Source: Schizochytrium sp. CCTCC M209059 (Eukaryota; Sar; Bigyra; Thraustochytrida; Thraustochytriidae). Taken from it: a DNA stretch of 64,000 nucleotides. The translations under genes were made by a program, and so were the position numbers. The stretch lies in NCBI GenBank assembly GCA_000818945.1, contig KN805395.1, positions 170,749-234,748 on the forward strand. The letters run 5' to 3'. The stretch's first letter is position 1. Each line of letters starts with the position of its first letter. The notes beneath the pieces were generated by a model, which ran no database searches, had not been told where the DNA came from, and saw nothing but the letters and a program-made list of their open reading frames with translations. Positions 22,108-31,997 of this stretch are shown here, piece after piece.

Positions 22108-23097
22108 CTACCGATCTGGTATAAGATGACCGATACGAAGTCTCCTCAGATCCCACTCTGCGACGCAATCACTCGAGACGTCACTTTCTCCGCGAACAAA
22201 ACCCACCAACTCTCGAACAAGAAGGCTGTTAGGGAAGAGCTCGAGACTCATCGCTGCGCGCGCGTACATGGTGCCAGCGTCATTATCATTGCCCACGCCG
22301 AAAATGAGGTTTGTGGCCTCTCGAAGCGCTGCGATCTCGGTCGAGGCCGTCTTTTGACGTCGCAAGCCTACGAGATTGAGTCCTCGAAGTCGGGCACGAT
22401 TCCCAAGGGCAAGAACAAAGGGTGCGACATGACGGTCCACGGCGCTGGCCCCGCCAATCATGGCCAGGCGGCCAATGTTGACATGCTGGCGTACGGTGCA
22501 GGCGCCTCCAAGCGTGGCAAAGGCACCCACGTGGACATGGCCTGCAAGCTGAACCAAGTTGGACACGACGACGCCGCGCGCGAGAATGCAATCATGACCG
22601 ACGTGAGAGTTGGCAAGGAGTAGACAATTATCTCCGATGGCTGTCAGTCCCCCGCCCAGCGCTGTACCGCCATTGACGGTGACAAATTCGCGCACAACGC
22701 AGTTCGCGCCAAGGCGCAGCTTGGACGGCCCGAGAGATGGATCGTGCTTGCGATCTTGAGGCGGTCCACCAACCACAGCAAAGGAATGAATCTCGCTCCC
22801 AGGGCCCACCACCGTGTCCCCTGTCACGACAGCGTGCGGCTTTACTTGCACGCCCTCCTCGAGACGGACGCCGGCCTCGACCACGGCGAAGGCGCCTACC
22901 GAGCAACCTGGACCCACATGTGCACCATCCTCCACCACCGCCGTTGCGTGAACGAACGGGTCGCGGCCCGAGGCCAGCCCTCGACTCGAGGCCAGGGCAC
23001 GGCCCGAGGCCAGGCCACGGGCTAGACTCGGCCTCGCGCACGCCGCCACCGAGCGACTCAGCATTCTGGCTTTGGTGTTCTGCCGCTCCACCTCCAA
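22108..23097 (-). CDS. LpxA-like acyl-[ACP] UDP-GlcNAc O-acyltransferase
   Basis: 329 residues from 23097; a second Met at 23064 begins a better targeting sequence (MLSRSVAACARPS, with LASGR repeats). Residues about 46-230 form a left-handed beta-helix of hexapeptide repeats. LpxA hallmarks follow: VVGGPPQDRK at about 108-117, NSHVGHDC at 163-170 with the likely catalytic base H168, LAGH at 184-187, and NRARLRGLNLVGLRR before a C-terminal helical domain. The spacing H168-H187 equals E. coli H125-H144. The position of E. coli H160 is an arginine here (R203). LpxA transfers an acyl chain from ACP to UDP-GlcNAc, the first step of lipid A synthesis. Plants keep such genes for mitochondrial lipid A-like products. 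Organelle targeting is inferred. Acyl-chain and sugar specificity are unknown. Confidence 0.9.
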   Translation of the reverse strand: MEVERQNTKARMLSRSVAACARPSLARGLASGRALASSRGLASGRDPFVHATAVVEDGAHVGPGCSVGAFAVVEAGVRLEEGVQVKPHAVVTGDTVVGPGSEIHSFAVVGGPPQDRKHDPSLGPSKLRLGANCVVREFVTVNGGTALGGGLTAIGDNCLLLANSHVGHDCILARGVVVSNLVQLAGHVHVGAFATLGGACTVRQHVNIGRLAMIGGASAVDRHVAPFVLALGNRARLRGLNLVGLRRQKTASTEIAALREATNLIFGVGNDNDAGTMYARAAMSLELFPNSLLVRELVGFVRGESDVSSDCVAEWDLRRLRIGHLIPDR

Positions 23098-23410
23098 AAC
23101 TCAACTGAGGCGAGCCCACCTAATAGAGGGCATGCACAAAATGCTGCTTCGCGTGGGCCTACTGCTGAAAAGAAGTCCTGTCATAGCTGCTGGAGTATAC
23201 CAAGGGTCGAGCAATCCTCAAAAGCTCCGCATAACGAAGAAAGCGTGGGGAGTTGTTAGGATCTGCTTCACCTCTTTGCCAGTGTTTGGTGATCTTCAAA
23301 ATTACGAAATCTTTCAGCTCCCGAGCACACCAACATTGATGCTTGCGCAGGAGTGACCCATTTATGTAGTTACATAGCTCAATACATTGCAGACCACTAG
23401 AGGAATCGTC
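23098..23410. other. Intergenic region between LpxA-like and giant ankyrin gene
   Basis: Promoter side of the LpxA-like gene and 3' flank of the giant gene, both minus strand. Nothing else is recognised; one short plus-strand open frame has no protein features. Confidence 0.5.
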
Positions 23411-26400
23411 TTAAGGCAAATTGCGCAAGCCGGGCGATGCAATCGTCCGCCGAATGCACTCTTCACGCTCGTGGAGCTCGCGATCTTCAGCACGAATCTC
23501 TTCGCCGCACCCTAGCGAGCACAAGACTACGCGCTTGGGGCACTCCCTCCGCTCATGTCGATTGAGCCTCTCGGCAGGTAGTGTTGCGTTGCAACCAAGT
23601 CTGCACCATGCCATACGCTTACGACATTCGTACTTTTCGTGCGTTTCGAGCTCGTCAAAGGGCATCATCTTCGGGCATCCCACTCGGCAGGTAACCTTGC
23701 GCTTTGTGCAGGAGTACCGCTTGTGGTCCGGAAGAGACGAAAGCGGCACGTCCTCACCGCAACCTTCGGCGCATCGCACAAGTCTTCGTTGGCATTCCTC
23801 TTCGAGATGGTACGCAAGCTGTCGATGGCGCAAGCGATTGTCAGGCCCAGCTAGAGGCCCACCCTCGAAAGTCTTGGACAGCGGACACCCGTAGTTCGGG
23901 CACCAAACCAGTCGCTCAGCGCACTCCGTTTCCAAATGGCGTTCCATATCTGCAAAAGGGACCTTGAGGATGCATCCGCCTTGGCATTTGACGAAACGGC
24001 GCACGCACTCCCTACGCAAATGCTTGTCGAGATGTTGGGCTTCAACAAAATCTTTGCAATGATTTGGACAGTCCACCGGTCGACGCGGACAGTGTGCGAG
24101 CTCGTGCGCAACTCGATCTTGGTAGCGTGCTCCATCTTTGCATTGCCATCTGCAAGGCACAATTCGCGAGCTGCATTTCAATTTTTCGTGTGTGTCGCGA
24201 AGGCGCGCCAGCAGCTCCTTCCCGCAGCCTGGCACGCGGCAGCGCACGAGACGCTCCGGACACAATTTGCGGCGATGCTCCGAGTACTTGTTCCAAGGTA
24301 GAACAGCCCCGCATCCGTTCTCGCAAACTTGGGCACGCATGGGACAGTCTGATTTGTCGTGCACGTGCATTTTTTCCAAAATGACCATCTCGTCGCATCG
24401 AAGACACGGAATGCGCCGCTTCACACAGCGAAACTCAACGTGTCGCTGCAGATTGTGGGCCTGCACGTCCGTTGCACCACAACCATTTGGACATTCTGCT
24501 GGTCGATTCGGACACTCCAATGTTACGTGAACATGGCGCTCCTCAGCCCACATTTCCGTGATGCCACAATTGTAAGGGCATTCTGCCGGTCGTTTCGGAC
24601 AAAGATGCGCCTCGTGGTACCCGATGAAATCTGGATCCTCCTCATTTTCGATTTCTGTGCGAGTCATGGTGCGCGAAAAGTAAGATTTGGGCAAGACGCG
24701 AAGCTTTGCGCCGCAACCCCAGCCGCAAATAACGACTTCGTTCGCTTGGCCTCGTTGCGCCACGGCCCTACCCAGGTTGCCATAGCGCACTTGAGAAAGC
24801 TGCCGCACCACCTCGACAAAGTTCGACCGACGAGCGTGCTCAATGGCTGTTTTACCATGCACATCTTTGCGGTCCAAATCTGCGCCATGCTCCAGGAGCA
24901 ATCTGCATGCCTCCCACTTTCCCGCCGCTGCAGCGTGAATGAGTGCTGTCTTTCCGTCCCCAAGGACTGCGTCGGGGATAGCACCGCGCTTGAGAAGCGC
25001 TTCCATGACATTTATGCGGCCTGCTTTGCTTGCCATCGAAAGCGCCGTGTGCAAAAGGCTAGTCTCGCGATTTACGTTCGGTGCGTTCAGCGCAAGGTCC
25101 GAGAGCATTTCCACCGCGAGGACGCGATCGTGGTCCTTGTTTGTTGACTCCGTGCCTCGCCACGCAGCATACGTGAGCGCCGTGTGGCCACCGGGAACCT
25201 CAGAGTCAATCGAAGCGCCAGATTCGACGAGACGCACCACCTTTTCAAAGTCTTCCTTGAGGACGGCATCAGCCATGCTTGCATTGAGCTTGCGAATCTT
25301 GTCCACCTCGGCGGCCTTCTCCTTCCGCTCGCGCTCGTGTTCCTGCACCCGAGCAAGATGCTCCTCGTGCTTTCTCGCCTCTCCTTGCACGAACTGAAGC
25401 GCCTCACGATTTGGGCCAATCCCATCCCATCCGACGCCGTGTTTCCACGCGAGTCGGTCCTGATACCGGACGCCAGCTTGCGCCACATCGTGCGACGACT
25501 TGATGGCCTGCCGTTCTTCGGGCACAGACTCCATTTCGTGACCCAAGAGCCGCAGACGCGTGAGCTCCTCCTCGGAAAGCTCGTCCACAACGAAAATAGC
25601 TGCGTTTCCGCGCCGCATCCTCGCGTTCACGCGCGGCCATGGTGTGGGAAACCGGTACGGGATAGGCCCCACAGGAAAGACAGGGCTTTCGCGCTCGAGA
25701 CGCGCCCCGCGTAAGAGCAAAAGTCGGGCGCACTGTGCGTGGCCATTGTACAACGCGTGCGAGAGCGGCGTTCTGCTCGTCTGCCGCCACCGTCGATGCT
25801 TGGCAGCAAGCCGCCGCAGCTGATAGAAGAATACGAGGTCCTCGTTACGAAACTGGCTCGCGAGCGCTCTGGTCCATGCAGGCCGATGTTTCCGCTTCAG
25901 ATAATGTCTTACCGTCGCTTGCACGAGCGTCGCGGCAATGGCGCGATGGTCGTCCTCGTAATCAACAGCCGCGCCGCGTTCGAGCAAGAGCTCGATGACG
26001 CGCACATCGCCGTACATGGCTGCCCAAGATAGGGCCGTGTGGCCGGCTTGAGTTCGAGCCGAGAGCAGACGCACACAGTCGAGTTGAGCGCGGGTATCAC
26101 TGAGTTCCTGCGTCCGCGTGACTAGCTCACTGTCCACGTCAGCAAGAGGAACAGTTGCCGCAAGAACCTTGCTTTCTGCAAATCGGGTCTGATGCTCCGC
26201 TTCATCCACGACAAGCTTGAGCCTGTTTAGCTCGCCTCTGCGCGTGCTGGCTTCCTGTCGTTTCGGAAGAAGGGATCCCGTAGTAAGCGTGTGTTTTGCC
26301 ACAACGGCATGCGCCCAAATGTTCAATGAGTCAATGAGTTGCAATCGCTGATTACCTTCGTCAACGCCCCCGGCAGAAGACGACTCGTTTTCCTCTAGAC

Positions 26401-29400
26401 TGCCGTCGCTTTCGATGAAGGGCTTTGCGGCCTGGGCGCAAAGCTCATCGAAAGAGAAGCCTTGCTCACGCTTGATCGTTTCGTCAATTTGCTCAAGCAC
26501 CCCTTCGCAGCGTTTCACCGCAGATGGATCCGCACGTCCGTTCGCCAAGAGAAGCGTCAATCTGCGCTTCAAGTTTTCGTCGCGTACGATCTGTTGACGA
26601 GCCACGTCCCAGTAGTTGCTCGTTGTGATGCTCGACCTCATCAGGTCTCGCTTCTGTTTCGGTTCGATGCCCAAGAGGATGCAAACGGCCTGCATCACCA
26701 GATGCATTTCATGTGTAGGCTCAGAGTATGCCTCGACCTCGCGCACATCTTCACTGTGAACGAACTGCAGGCTTCTCGTTGCAGCTTTGAGCAAAGGGCC
26801 CAGAACATCATTTTCAACTTCGTCGCAAGCACGCTCTAGTGATGCAATTTGTTTTTCGAGAGCAGCGTATTCTTCTTGTAGCGCCAACAGCTGGCTCTGG
26901 CGCCGATTGTAACCGGGCATGGCACCATCGCGCTGCTCCTCGAGGTCAACCTTTTCTGACGAGAGCACTTTGATGCGGCTCTCAAGCTCATCACAACGAT
27001 GCCGCAGGATACTCTGCTGGTCAGGAAAGTGAGGTTCTCCAAGCTCGAGTAAGGCGTCCAGTGCCTCGAGATTGCACATCATAATGTTCTGGAAGAGGGC
27101 TGCAACACCCTTGCGAAACTCGCTCGTAGCTTGAATGATCTGCACTAGAGCATTGTTGCCCAAACGTTGCGCTAGCGCCAGCGGAATTAACCCATTCTTG
27201 TTCTTGTCGTCGACGGGAACAGCCTCCTCGAGAAGAAACTCAACGACCTCTACGTGACCGTACATGATGGCCTCGAGGAGAGGCGTTCTTCCTCGGGACG
27301 TTTCGCGCGCCAAGTCTGCTCCGCGTCCAGCAATGTGCTCCAAAATGTGCAAATGTCCGTGCATGGCCGCACGCGTGACGGGAGAGTGCCCCACACGGCT
27401 TTCGGTGCTGCAGATTTCGGCCATCCTTGCGCGCTTGCAGCGTAACTCTTCTGCCCGGTCCATGGGTATCTTTGACACAGAATGCGGAAGATTTTCAACT
27501 TTGGCGAGAATGGTCGCTACAAGCTCGAGCTCCCCGCGACCACACGCAAAACTGAGACAGGTCTCTTGATGCTCTTCACAAAGCACCAATCGTGCCGCGC
27601 CGCGATCGACTTCGCTGGTCATCCATGCGCGCAGGGACCGGGTGCAAGCAGCGCTCTCAGCGCCGCATGGGACTTTTCGCAGGCTACAAATCTTCAAGTG
27701 GTCATCGAGCGCCTCGGCACGTACAATGTCTCCGCAGTGGTTGGGGCAAGCCATGGGTCGACGACGACACTCCTTTTCCTCATGTTCAGGTCTGCGACTC
27801 ATCCGCACGTCAATACCGCATCCAAGACGACAGTCTTCGACTCGGTTCTTGCACAGCAGCTCTTCGTGCTCCTCCGTTTCGTCCTCAGGCACCATTTCCC
27901 CGCACCCAAGCGCACACCAGCGTCGTCGTTTTGGACAAAGAGAAGTCTTGTGCTTTTCCAGCTCATCGAGCGGGATCATTTCACCACACTCACAAGGAAT
28001 GGGGCGTCTTTTGCACGTTTCCTGCTTGTGTGCGGCCAACTCTTGAAAGGTGCAGGCATCCTTTTCACCGCATTGCACGCACTCTACCAAACGCAAAGCG
28101 CACTCTTGCTCTTCGTGGGCCTGTTGCTCTTCTGCCCACATGCGCTCGATCCCGCAGCCAAAGCGACATTGCACCACGCGTTTGGGGCAGTGATGATCTA
28201 GGTGGTCCTGCATCGACTCACGCTCTACATAGGCGCTGCAACCGAGAAGGCAGCGCGTCTTGGCCACTTGGCATTCTGCGATAGCGTGAACCGGAAGCGC
28301 AACCTTGTCGATCCACTCACCACACGAACACTTGACCTTTTGGAACTGGCATTCGCTATTCACATGAACCCATAAATTACAATGAAGCATCTCAGCCTCG
28401 CAGCCTGGGTTCGGACAGACGACGATGCGCCGTACACAGCCCTCGGCCAGGTGGCCCGCAAGCTGTTCCTCCTGCATGACCTGCCCACACTGATTCGGAC
28501 ACTCGAGCTTGCGCTTGGGACAGCAGGTGGCCAGATGTTGCTCTCGCTCACAGGCTCGCATCGTCCCGCACGTCCACGATGCAAGGTCCATGGCTTGCAC
28601 ATCGTGAAGGAGCCCCGAAGGATCGCCGAGGCGAGCCTCGACAAGGGCCTTGCCATCACTACTGGGCCGTACACGGTGCGTGCCGGACTCCGGGTTGTAC
28701 GAAAGCACATAACCGATTTCGCTTCCATGTCCGTAGCGGACGCGCCGTCCAACGTAGTCCAGCAGACATGGCAGGACTCGATTTGGACACGTCCCCGATT
28801 CGTGAAGTATGTGTGCATCCACGAGCTGGATTTCCATCGTCTCACCACAGCCCAAAGGACACAAAACGGGTCTTCGAACACATTGTTCCTTTTCATGCCC
28901 TTCAAGGAATCGAGCTTCGATTCCAGGCGTTCCGCACGCGTAGCGACAACGCACAATTCTTCTCTCGCAAAAGTGTAGCTCGTGAACCTGGCGACGGTCC
29001 GCCGGACCGAGAATCGTTCCGCAGCCTAGTGCGCAAGGCTGAATGCAAACATTTTCTTCGTGCAAGTTGCGTTCCACATACCGCAGGCGAAGGCCGCAGC
29101 CAACTCGACACGTGACATACCGATTGGGGCATTCATGCAGACGATGAGGAGCAAGTTTGGACCACTCCATGTAGGCGCCACATCCTTCATGAGTTGAGGT
29201 GGTGTTGCACTGCACGACCCGCAGACTACAGTCAGCATTTTCATGCTCTGCGAGCCGCCGATGCTGCAGGGTTTCGCCACAACCCAGCCGGCACTTGCGC
29301 GGACGGAACTCGCACTTGTGCGTTTCGTGCGCCGCAATATCTTCAAAACGCATTCTCACTTTGCACCCAAGATACACGAAGCGGCAGAGCACAACGCGGC

Positions 29401-30880
29401 GTGGGCAATGGTCTTGAAGATGTGATTTCATGTCAGAAACCGGAACCTGTGTTCCGCATTCTCGCTGACACTGCACAAGCCGCATATTGCAAGCCCACTG
29501 CTCGTGGCGATTGATTCGGTCAGCACGATCGACAAAACCACAGCCGTGTCTGCACTCAACGGGAGCCTTTGCTTTTGCCTCCGTTTGAAGACGTTCTCTT
29601 CGTGCATCGACTCGGTCTACCGCTTCTTGCAGGACTTCCTGGACATCCGTATCCCCCATCATACGCGCATATTCCGAGGCGTCACGGCCCTGAGCGTCGG
29701 CTGCGCGAATAAGGCCGAGGAAAAAGCTACTCCAGTCTTTGTACTTTTCGACGCTTTCGGTATCCAATTTCGAGACTTCAACGGCAACAAGAAGATCATC
29801 GCGTTGCTGCATGGCAAGGTTGAGGGCGTGGTCGACGATGAGCATGGCCACGCGGCTGTGTCCATTTGCGATTGCGTACATGAGAGCGTTTTTGCGGTTC
29901 TTGAGTGTCCGATGCTCCAAGTCAGCACCTTGCACGAGGAGACTCTGAACAGCCCCGTACTGTCCGCAGGCTGCTGCCCATGTAAGTGCCGTGTGCCCGG
30001 CAGCGAGTGAGGCAAGATTTACTTGGGCGCCGTGATGTATCAAAAGGCTGATGAGCTCGAGACGGTCGGCAGCAGCGGCGCAATGCAAGGCCGTCATACC
30101 ACCTTCAATTTGCGCATCAATGTAGTAAACTTCATCTCTCACGCCACTTGCGTCTTTGGATTCTTGGGGGTCGCGTTCGCCTAAATTGTTGTCTTCGCAG
30201 TCTACAAGTTTGTGACGCTCAACAATTGCGCGTTCAAAGGTGTGCCGGGACAGCTTGCAATCCACTACGAGTGAGTAGATTTCCTCGAGGTCATTTTCCC
30301 GAACGAGGTGCTGCGTTTCTGTCGCGAGTCGTTTGTTCTCGGCAAACACATTGGCTTCGAGTTTCTTCCTTCGTGCTGCGTCGGCTAGTCGGCGCCGCTG
30401 CCTAACGAGACTCTGATTAATCTCTTCCTCGAGAAGATGTGCGCAGGACTTGTGCCGAGCCATGCGTGCCCAGTCAAGCGGGGAGCGCCCGGATGTGTCT
30501 TTGCGGAAAATGTCGACTTGATGCGTTTTGAGCAAGAGATCGACGACTTTGGCGTGGCCACCGGCCGCAGCTTTCATGAGACCAGAGCGATTGCTCGAGT
30601 TTGCATGATCTGCTTTGGCACCGTGTTGGAGAAGCGCAGCCACTACAGCCATCTCCCCGGCCCCAGACGCTTTCGAGAGCAAGGTTTCTCCGCCGGCGCA
30701 AATATGGTTCGCGTCAATCTGGCCGGCGTCCACCATCCACAGCGCTTCCTCGAAGTCGTACCGGGCTACGAGCTGCTCGAAGTGGCGCTGATCTCGCACG
30801 CTGCCATGGACAGCTGGTGCCACAACATCTTGGCTCTCACGTGCGGCGCCAGGGTCAAGGCCCGGCTCGCTCGAGGCCAT
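23411..30880 (-). CDS. Giant ankyrin-repeat / TRAF-type zinc-finger protein with IQ motif
   Basis: An uninterrupted 2489-residue frame. In order: ankyrin repeats (about 30-160), a basic helical segment, ankyrin repeats (about 260-420), about 20 tandem zinc-finger-like units (about 437-1075), ankyrin repeats (about 1165-1250), a coiled coil (about 1285-1360), ankyrin with an embedded IQ-like calmodulin motif LVQATVRHYLKRK (about 1610-1665), further ankyrin repeats (about 1700-1730 and 1863-2030), and about 14 more zinc units (2045-2489). Each unit is 26-30 residues with pattern C-x3-C/G-C-x(12-15)-H-x(4-5)-C and a linking R-V-x-C, like TRAF-type fingers. Within block 1 a non-zinc insert (about 690-740; VGRRVRYGHGSEIGYVLSYN) resembles a Tudor/Agenet-like fold. 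No enzymatic domain is seen. A protein scaffold is the likely role; whether it binds ubiquitin, calmodulin or nucleic acid is open. Confidence 0.88.
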   Translation of the reverse strand: MASSEPGLDPGAARESQDVVAPAVHGSVRDQRHFEQLVARYDFEEALWMVDAGQIDANHICAGGETLLSKASGAGEMAVVAALLQHGAKADHANSSNRSGLMKAAAGGHAKVVDLLLKTHQVDIFRKDTSGRSPLDWARMARHKSCAHLLEEEINQSLVRQRRRLADAARRKKLEANVFAENKRLATETQHLVRENDLEEIYSLVVDCKLSRHTFERAIVERHKLVDCEDNNLGERDPQESKDASGVRDEVYYIDAQIEGGMTALHCAAAADRLELISLLIHHGAQVNLASLAAGHTALTWAAACGQYGAVQSLLVQGADLEHRTLKNRKNALMYAIANGHSRVAMLIVDHALNLAMQQRDDLLVAVEVSKLDTESVEKYKDWSSFFLGLIRAADAQGRDASEYARMMGDTDVQEVLQEAVDRVDARRERLQTEAKAKAPVECRHGCGFVDRADRINRHEQWACNMRLVQCQRECGTQVPVSDMKSHLQDHCPRRVVLCRFVYLGCKVRMRFEDIAAHETHKCEFRPRKCRLGCGETLQHRRLAEHENADCSLRVVQCNTTSTHEGCGAYMEWSKLAPHRLHECPNRYVTCRVGCGLRLRYVERNLHEENVCIQPCALGCGTILGPADRRQVHELHFCERRIVRCRYACGTPGIEARFLEGHEKEQCVRRPVLCPLGCGETMEIQLVDAHILHESGTCPNRVLPCLLDYVGRRVRYGHGSEIGYVLSYNPESGTHRVRPSSDGKALVEARLGDPSGLLHDVQAMDLASWTCGTMRACEREQHLATCCPKRKLECPNQCGQVMQEEQLAGHLAEGCVRRIVVCPNPGCEAEMLHCNLWVHVNSECQFQKVKCSCGEWIDKVALPVHAIAECQVAKTRCLLGCSAYVERESMQDHLDHHCPKRVVQCRFGCGIERMWAEEQQAHEEQECALRLVECVQCGEKDACTFQELAAHKQETCKRRPIPCECGEMIPLDELEKHKTSLCPKRRRWCALGCGEMVPEDETEEHEELLCKNRVEDCRLGCGIDVRMSRRPEHEEKECRRRPMACPNHCGDIVRAEALDDHLKICSLRKVPCGAESAACTRSLRAWMTSEVDRGAARLVLCEEHQETCLSFACGRGELELVATILAKVENLPHSVSKIPMDRAEELRCKRARMAEICSTESRVGHSPVTRAAMHGHLHILEHIAGRGADLARETSRGRTPLLEAIMYGHVEVVEFLLEEAVPVDDKNKNGLIPLALAQRLGNNALVQIIQATSEFRKGVAALFQNIMMCNLEALDALLELGEPHFPDQQSILRHRCDELESRIKVLSSEKVDLEEQRDGAMPGYNRRQSQLLALQEEYAALEKQIASLERACDEVENDVLGPLLKAATRSLQFVHSEDVREVEAYSEPTHEMHLVMQAVCILLGIEPKQKRDLMRSSITTSNYWDVARQQIVRDENLKRRLTLLLANGRADPSAVKRCEGVLEQIDETIKREQGFSFDELCAQAAKPFIESDGSLEENESSSAGGVDEGNQRLQLIDSLNIWAHAVVAKHTLTTGSLLPKRQEASTRRGELNRLKLVVDEAEHQTRFAESKVLAATVPLADVDSELVTRTQELSDTRAQLDCVRLLSARTQAGHTALSWAAMYGDVRVIELLLERGAAVDYEDDHRAIAATLVQATVRHYLKRKHRPAWTRALASQFRNEDLVFFYQLRRLAAKHRRWRQTSRTPLSHALYNGHAQCARLLLLRGARLERESPVFPVGPIPYRFPTPWPRVNARMRRGNAAIFVVDELSEEELTRLRLLGHEMESVPEERQAIKSSHDVAQAGVRYQDRLAWKHGVGWDGIGPNREALQFVQGEARKHEEHLARVQEHERERKEKAAEVDKIRKLNASMADAVLKEDFEKVVRLVESGASIDSEVPGGHTALTYAAWRGTESTNKDHDRVLAVEMLSDLALNAPNVNRETSLLHTALSMASKAGRINVMEALLKRGAIPDAVLGDGKTALIHAAAAGKWEACRLLLEHGADLDRKDVHGKTAIEHARRSNFVEVVRQLSQVRYGNLGRAVAQRGQANEVVICGWGCGAKLRVLPKSYFSRTMTRTEIENEEDPDFIGYHEAHLCPKRPAECPYNCGITEMWAEERHVHVTLECPNRPAECPNGCGATDVQAHNLQRHVEFRCVKRRIPCLRCDEMVILEKMHVHDKSDCPMRAQVCENGCGAVLPWNKYSEHRRKLCPERLVRCRVPGCGKELLARLRDTHEKLKCSSRIVPCRWQCKDGARYQDRVAHELAHCPRRPVDCPNHCKDFVEAQHLDKHLRRECVRRFVKCQGGCILKVPFADMERHLETECAERLVWCPNYGCPLSKTFEGGPLAGPDNRLRHRQLAYHLEEECQRRLVRCAEGCGEDVPLSSLPDHKRYSCTKRKVTCRVGCPKMMPFDELETHEKYECRKRMAWCRLGCNATLPAERLNRHERRECPKRVVLCSLGCGEEIRAEDRELHEREECIRRTIASPGLRNLP

Positions 30881-31339
30881 TGAGAGAGGGTTTTAGACTA
30901 TGCGAGGCCCGGACCTCGAACTGCGAGGCCTCGCCGAGGGGGCGGGCGAGAACTCGCGAGGCCGCCCCTCTTTGGCTGCCTCGCTCCGGACCACGCCACC
31001 AAGAGGCCCAATTTTGCGCGGGACGATGGCTATACGCACAAACTAAGCTGCTAGGCCTATAGCAAGTAAAGTATGACATGCGAAAGACTCGAGCTCACCC
31101 ATCGAAACCTGAGAGAGCCGTTGACAGAGCGCTAATCATTTTGCTAGTAAGAACGCTACGAGTAGGACAAAGCGCTGTGTCCCCCATTGAGAGCGGCCGT
31201 TGACGCCGCGCGGCAGAGCCCCATTCGGCATCGCACCTCGCGCCGCCCGGCAGTCCCAGCGGGCCGCGAAAGGTGCAGGAGCGAGCAGTGAGCAGCGAAG
31301 AAAGGCTCGGACGCGAGAGCAGCTGCGCTCGCGCGAAGA
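30881..31339. promoter_or_regulatory. Divergent promoter region, giant ankyrin gene / LC8
   Basis: Roughly 460 GC-rich bases between divergent start codons, with no gene recognised. A shared promoter is inferred from position only. Confidence 0.45.
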
Positions 31340-31648
31340 ATGACGGACGCAGCCAAGGCATGGAGGCACATGTGGGGCGCAAAGGTAAGCGTCCCGTGCG
31401 ACATGGACATGGACCAGCTGAAGAACACGGTGGAGAAGGCCAAGGAAGTGCTCCAGGACCTCCCGCCAGGGTCGGAGCCAACACAAGAGCACGCAGCGCA
31501 GATCAAGGAGTTTTGTGACGACTGCTACGGTAAAAGCTGGCAGGTTGTCGTCGGGCGTCACTTTGGCGTGCACTGCGTCCATGACGCCAAGCACTTTGCT
31601 TTCTTTTACGTCGGCGAGGCCGCGGTACTTGCATTGCGGACGCAGTGA
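31340..31648 (+). CDS. LC8-type dynein light chain
   Basis: 102 residues, slightly longer than the usual 85-105. The C-terminal half is diagnostic: IKEFCDDCYGKSWQVVVGRH, then FGVHCVHDAKHFAFFYVGE, matching the LC8 pattern of W-x-V-x-V-G-x-x-F-G and H-x-x-K-H-F. LC8 dimers are light chains of cytoplasmic and flagellar dynein and act as dimerisation hubs for many partners. The N-terminal segment (MTDAAKAWRHMWG) is unusual and two Cys flank the second helix. DYNLL and axonemal DNAL4-type are hard to separate here; the K-H-F-x-x-F-Y pattern favours DYNLL. The start is the only reasonable ATG. Confidence 0.9.
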   Translation: MTDAAKAWRHMWGAKVSVPCDMDMDQLKNTVEKAKEVLQDLPPGSEPTQEHAAQIKEFCDDCYGKSWQVVVGRHFGVHCVHDAKHFAFFYVGEAAVLALRTQ

Positions 31649-31997
31649 AAGGAGAAAGAAAAGAGATGTTGTGAATGGCAATGAGGAATATTTTTGATTT
31701 GGAGATTGATCAATGTTTGTTCAGATACGCTCTTTTCTTGGCAATCATGATGTTTTCAGACCGAGTTGCGAGAAGAAGAAAAAAGGAGGGGGAAGGAGGC
31801 GAGGCGAAATTGGGAAGAGAGAAGGAGAGAAGAAGAGAGGAAGCTCACATTGATCTCCTCTTAGAATATACATCTGGGGGAAAGAGATTTGACTCTCTAA
31901 TTGGTGTACTGAGCTCGAGCTCGTCAGCACTTATTAAAAAAAAAAAAAGAAGCTTGACATGTCGTCTTTGGGGGCTTGATCTTTTCTTCAAGCTTAC
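31649..31997. other. Convergent intergenic region, LC8 / photolyase
   Basis: Purine-rich, AT-richer stretch with an A-run near 31936. Nothing coding is seen. Confidence 0.55.

Noticed and set aside
22078..22623. 181-codon plus-strand frame over the LpxA-like gene
   Set aside because: Opposite strand carries a clear hexapeptide-repeat protein; this frame has no motif.
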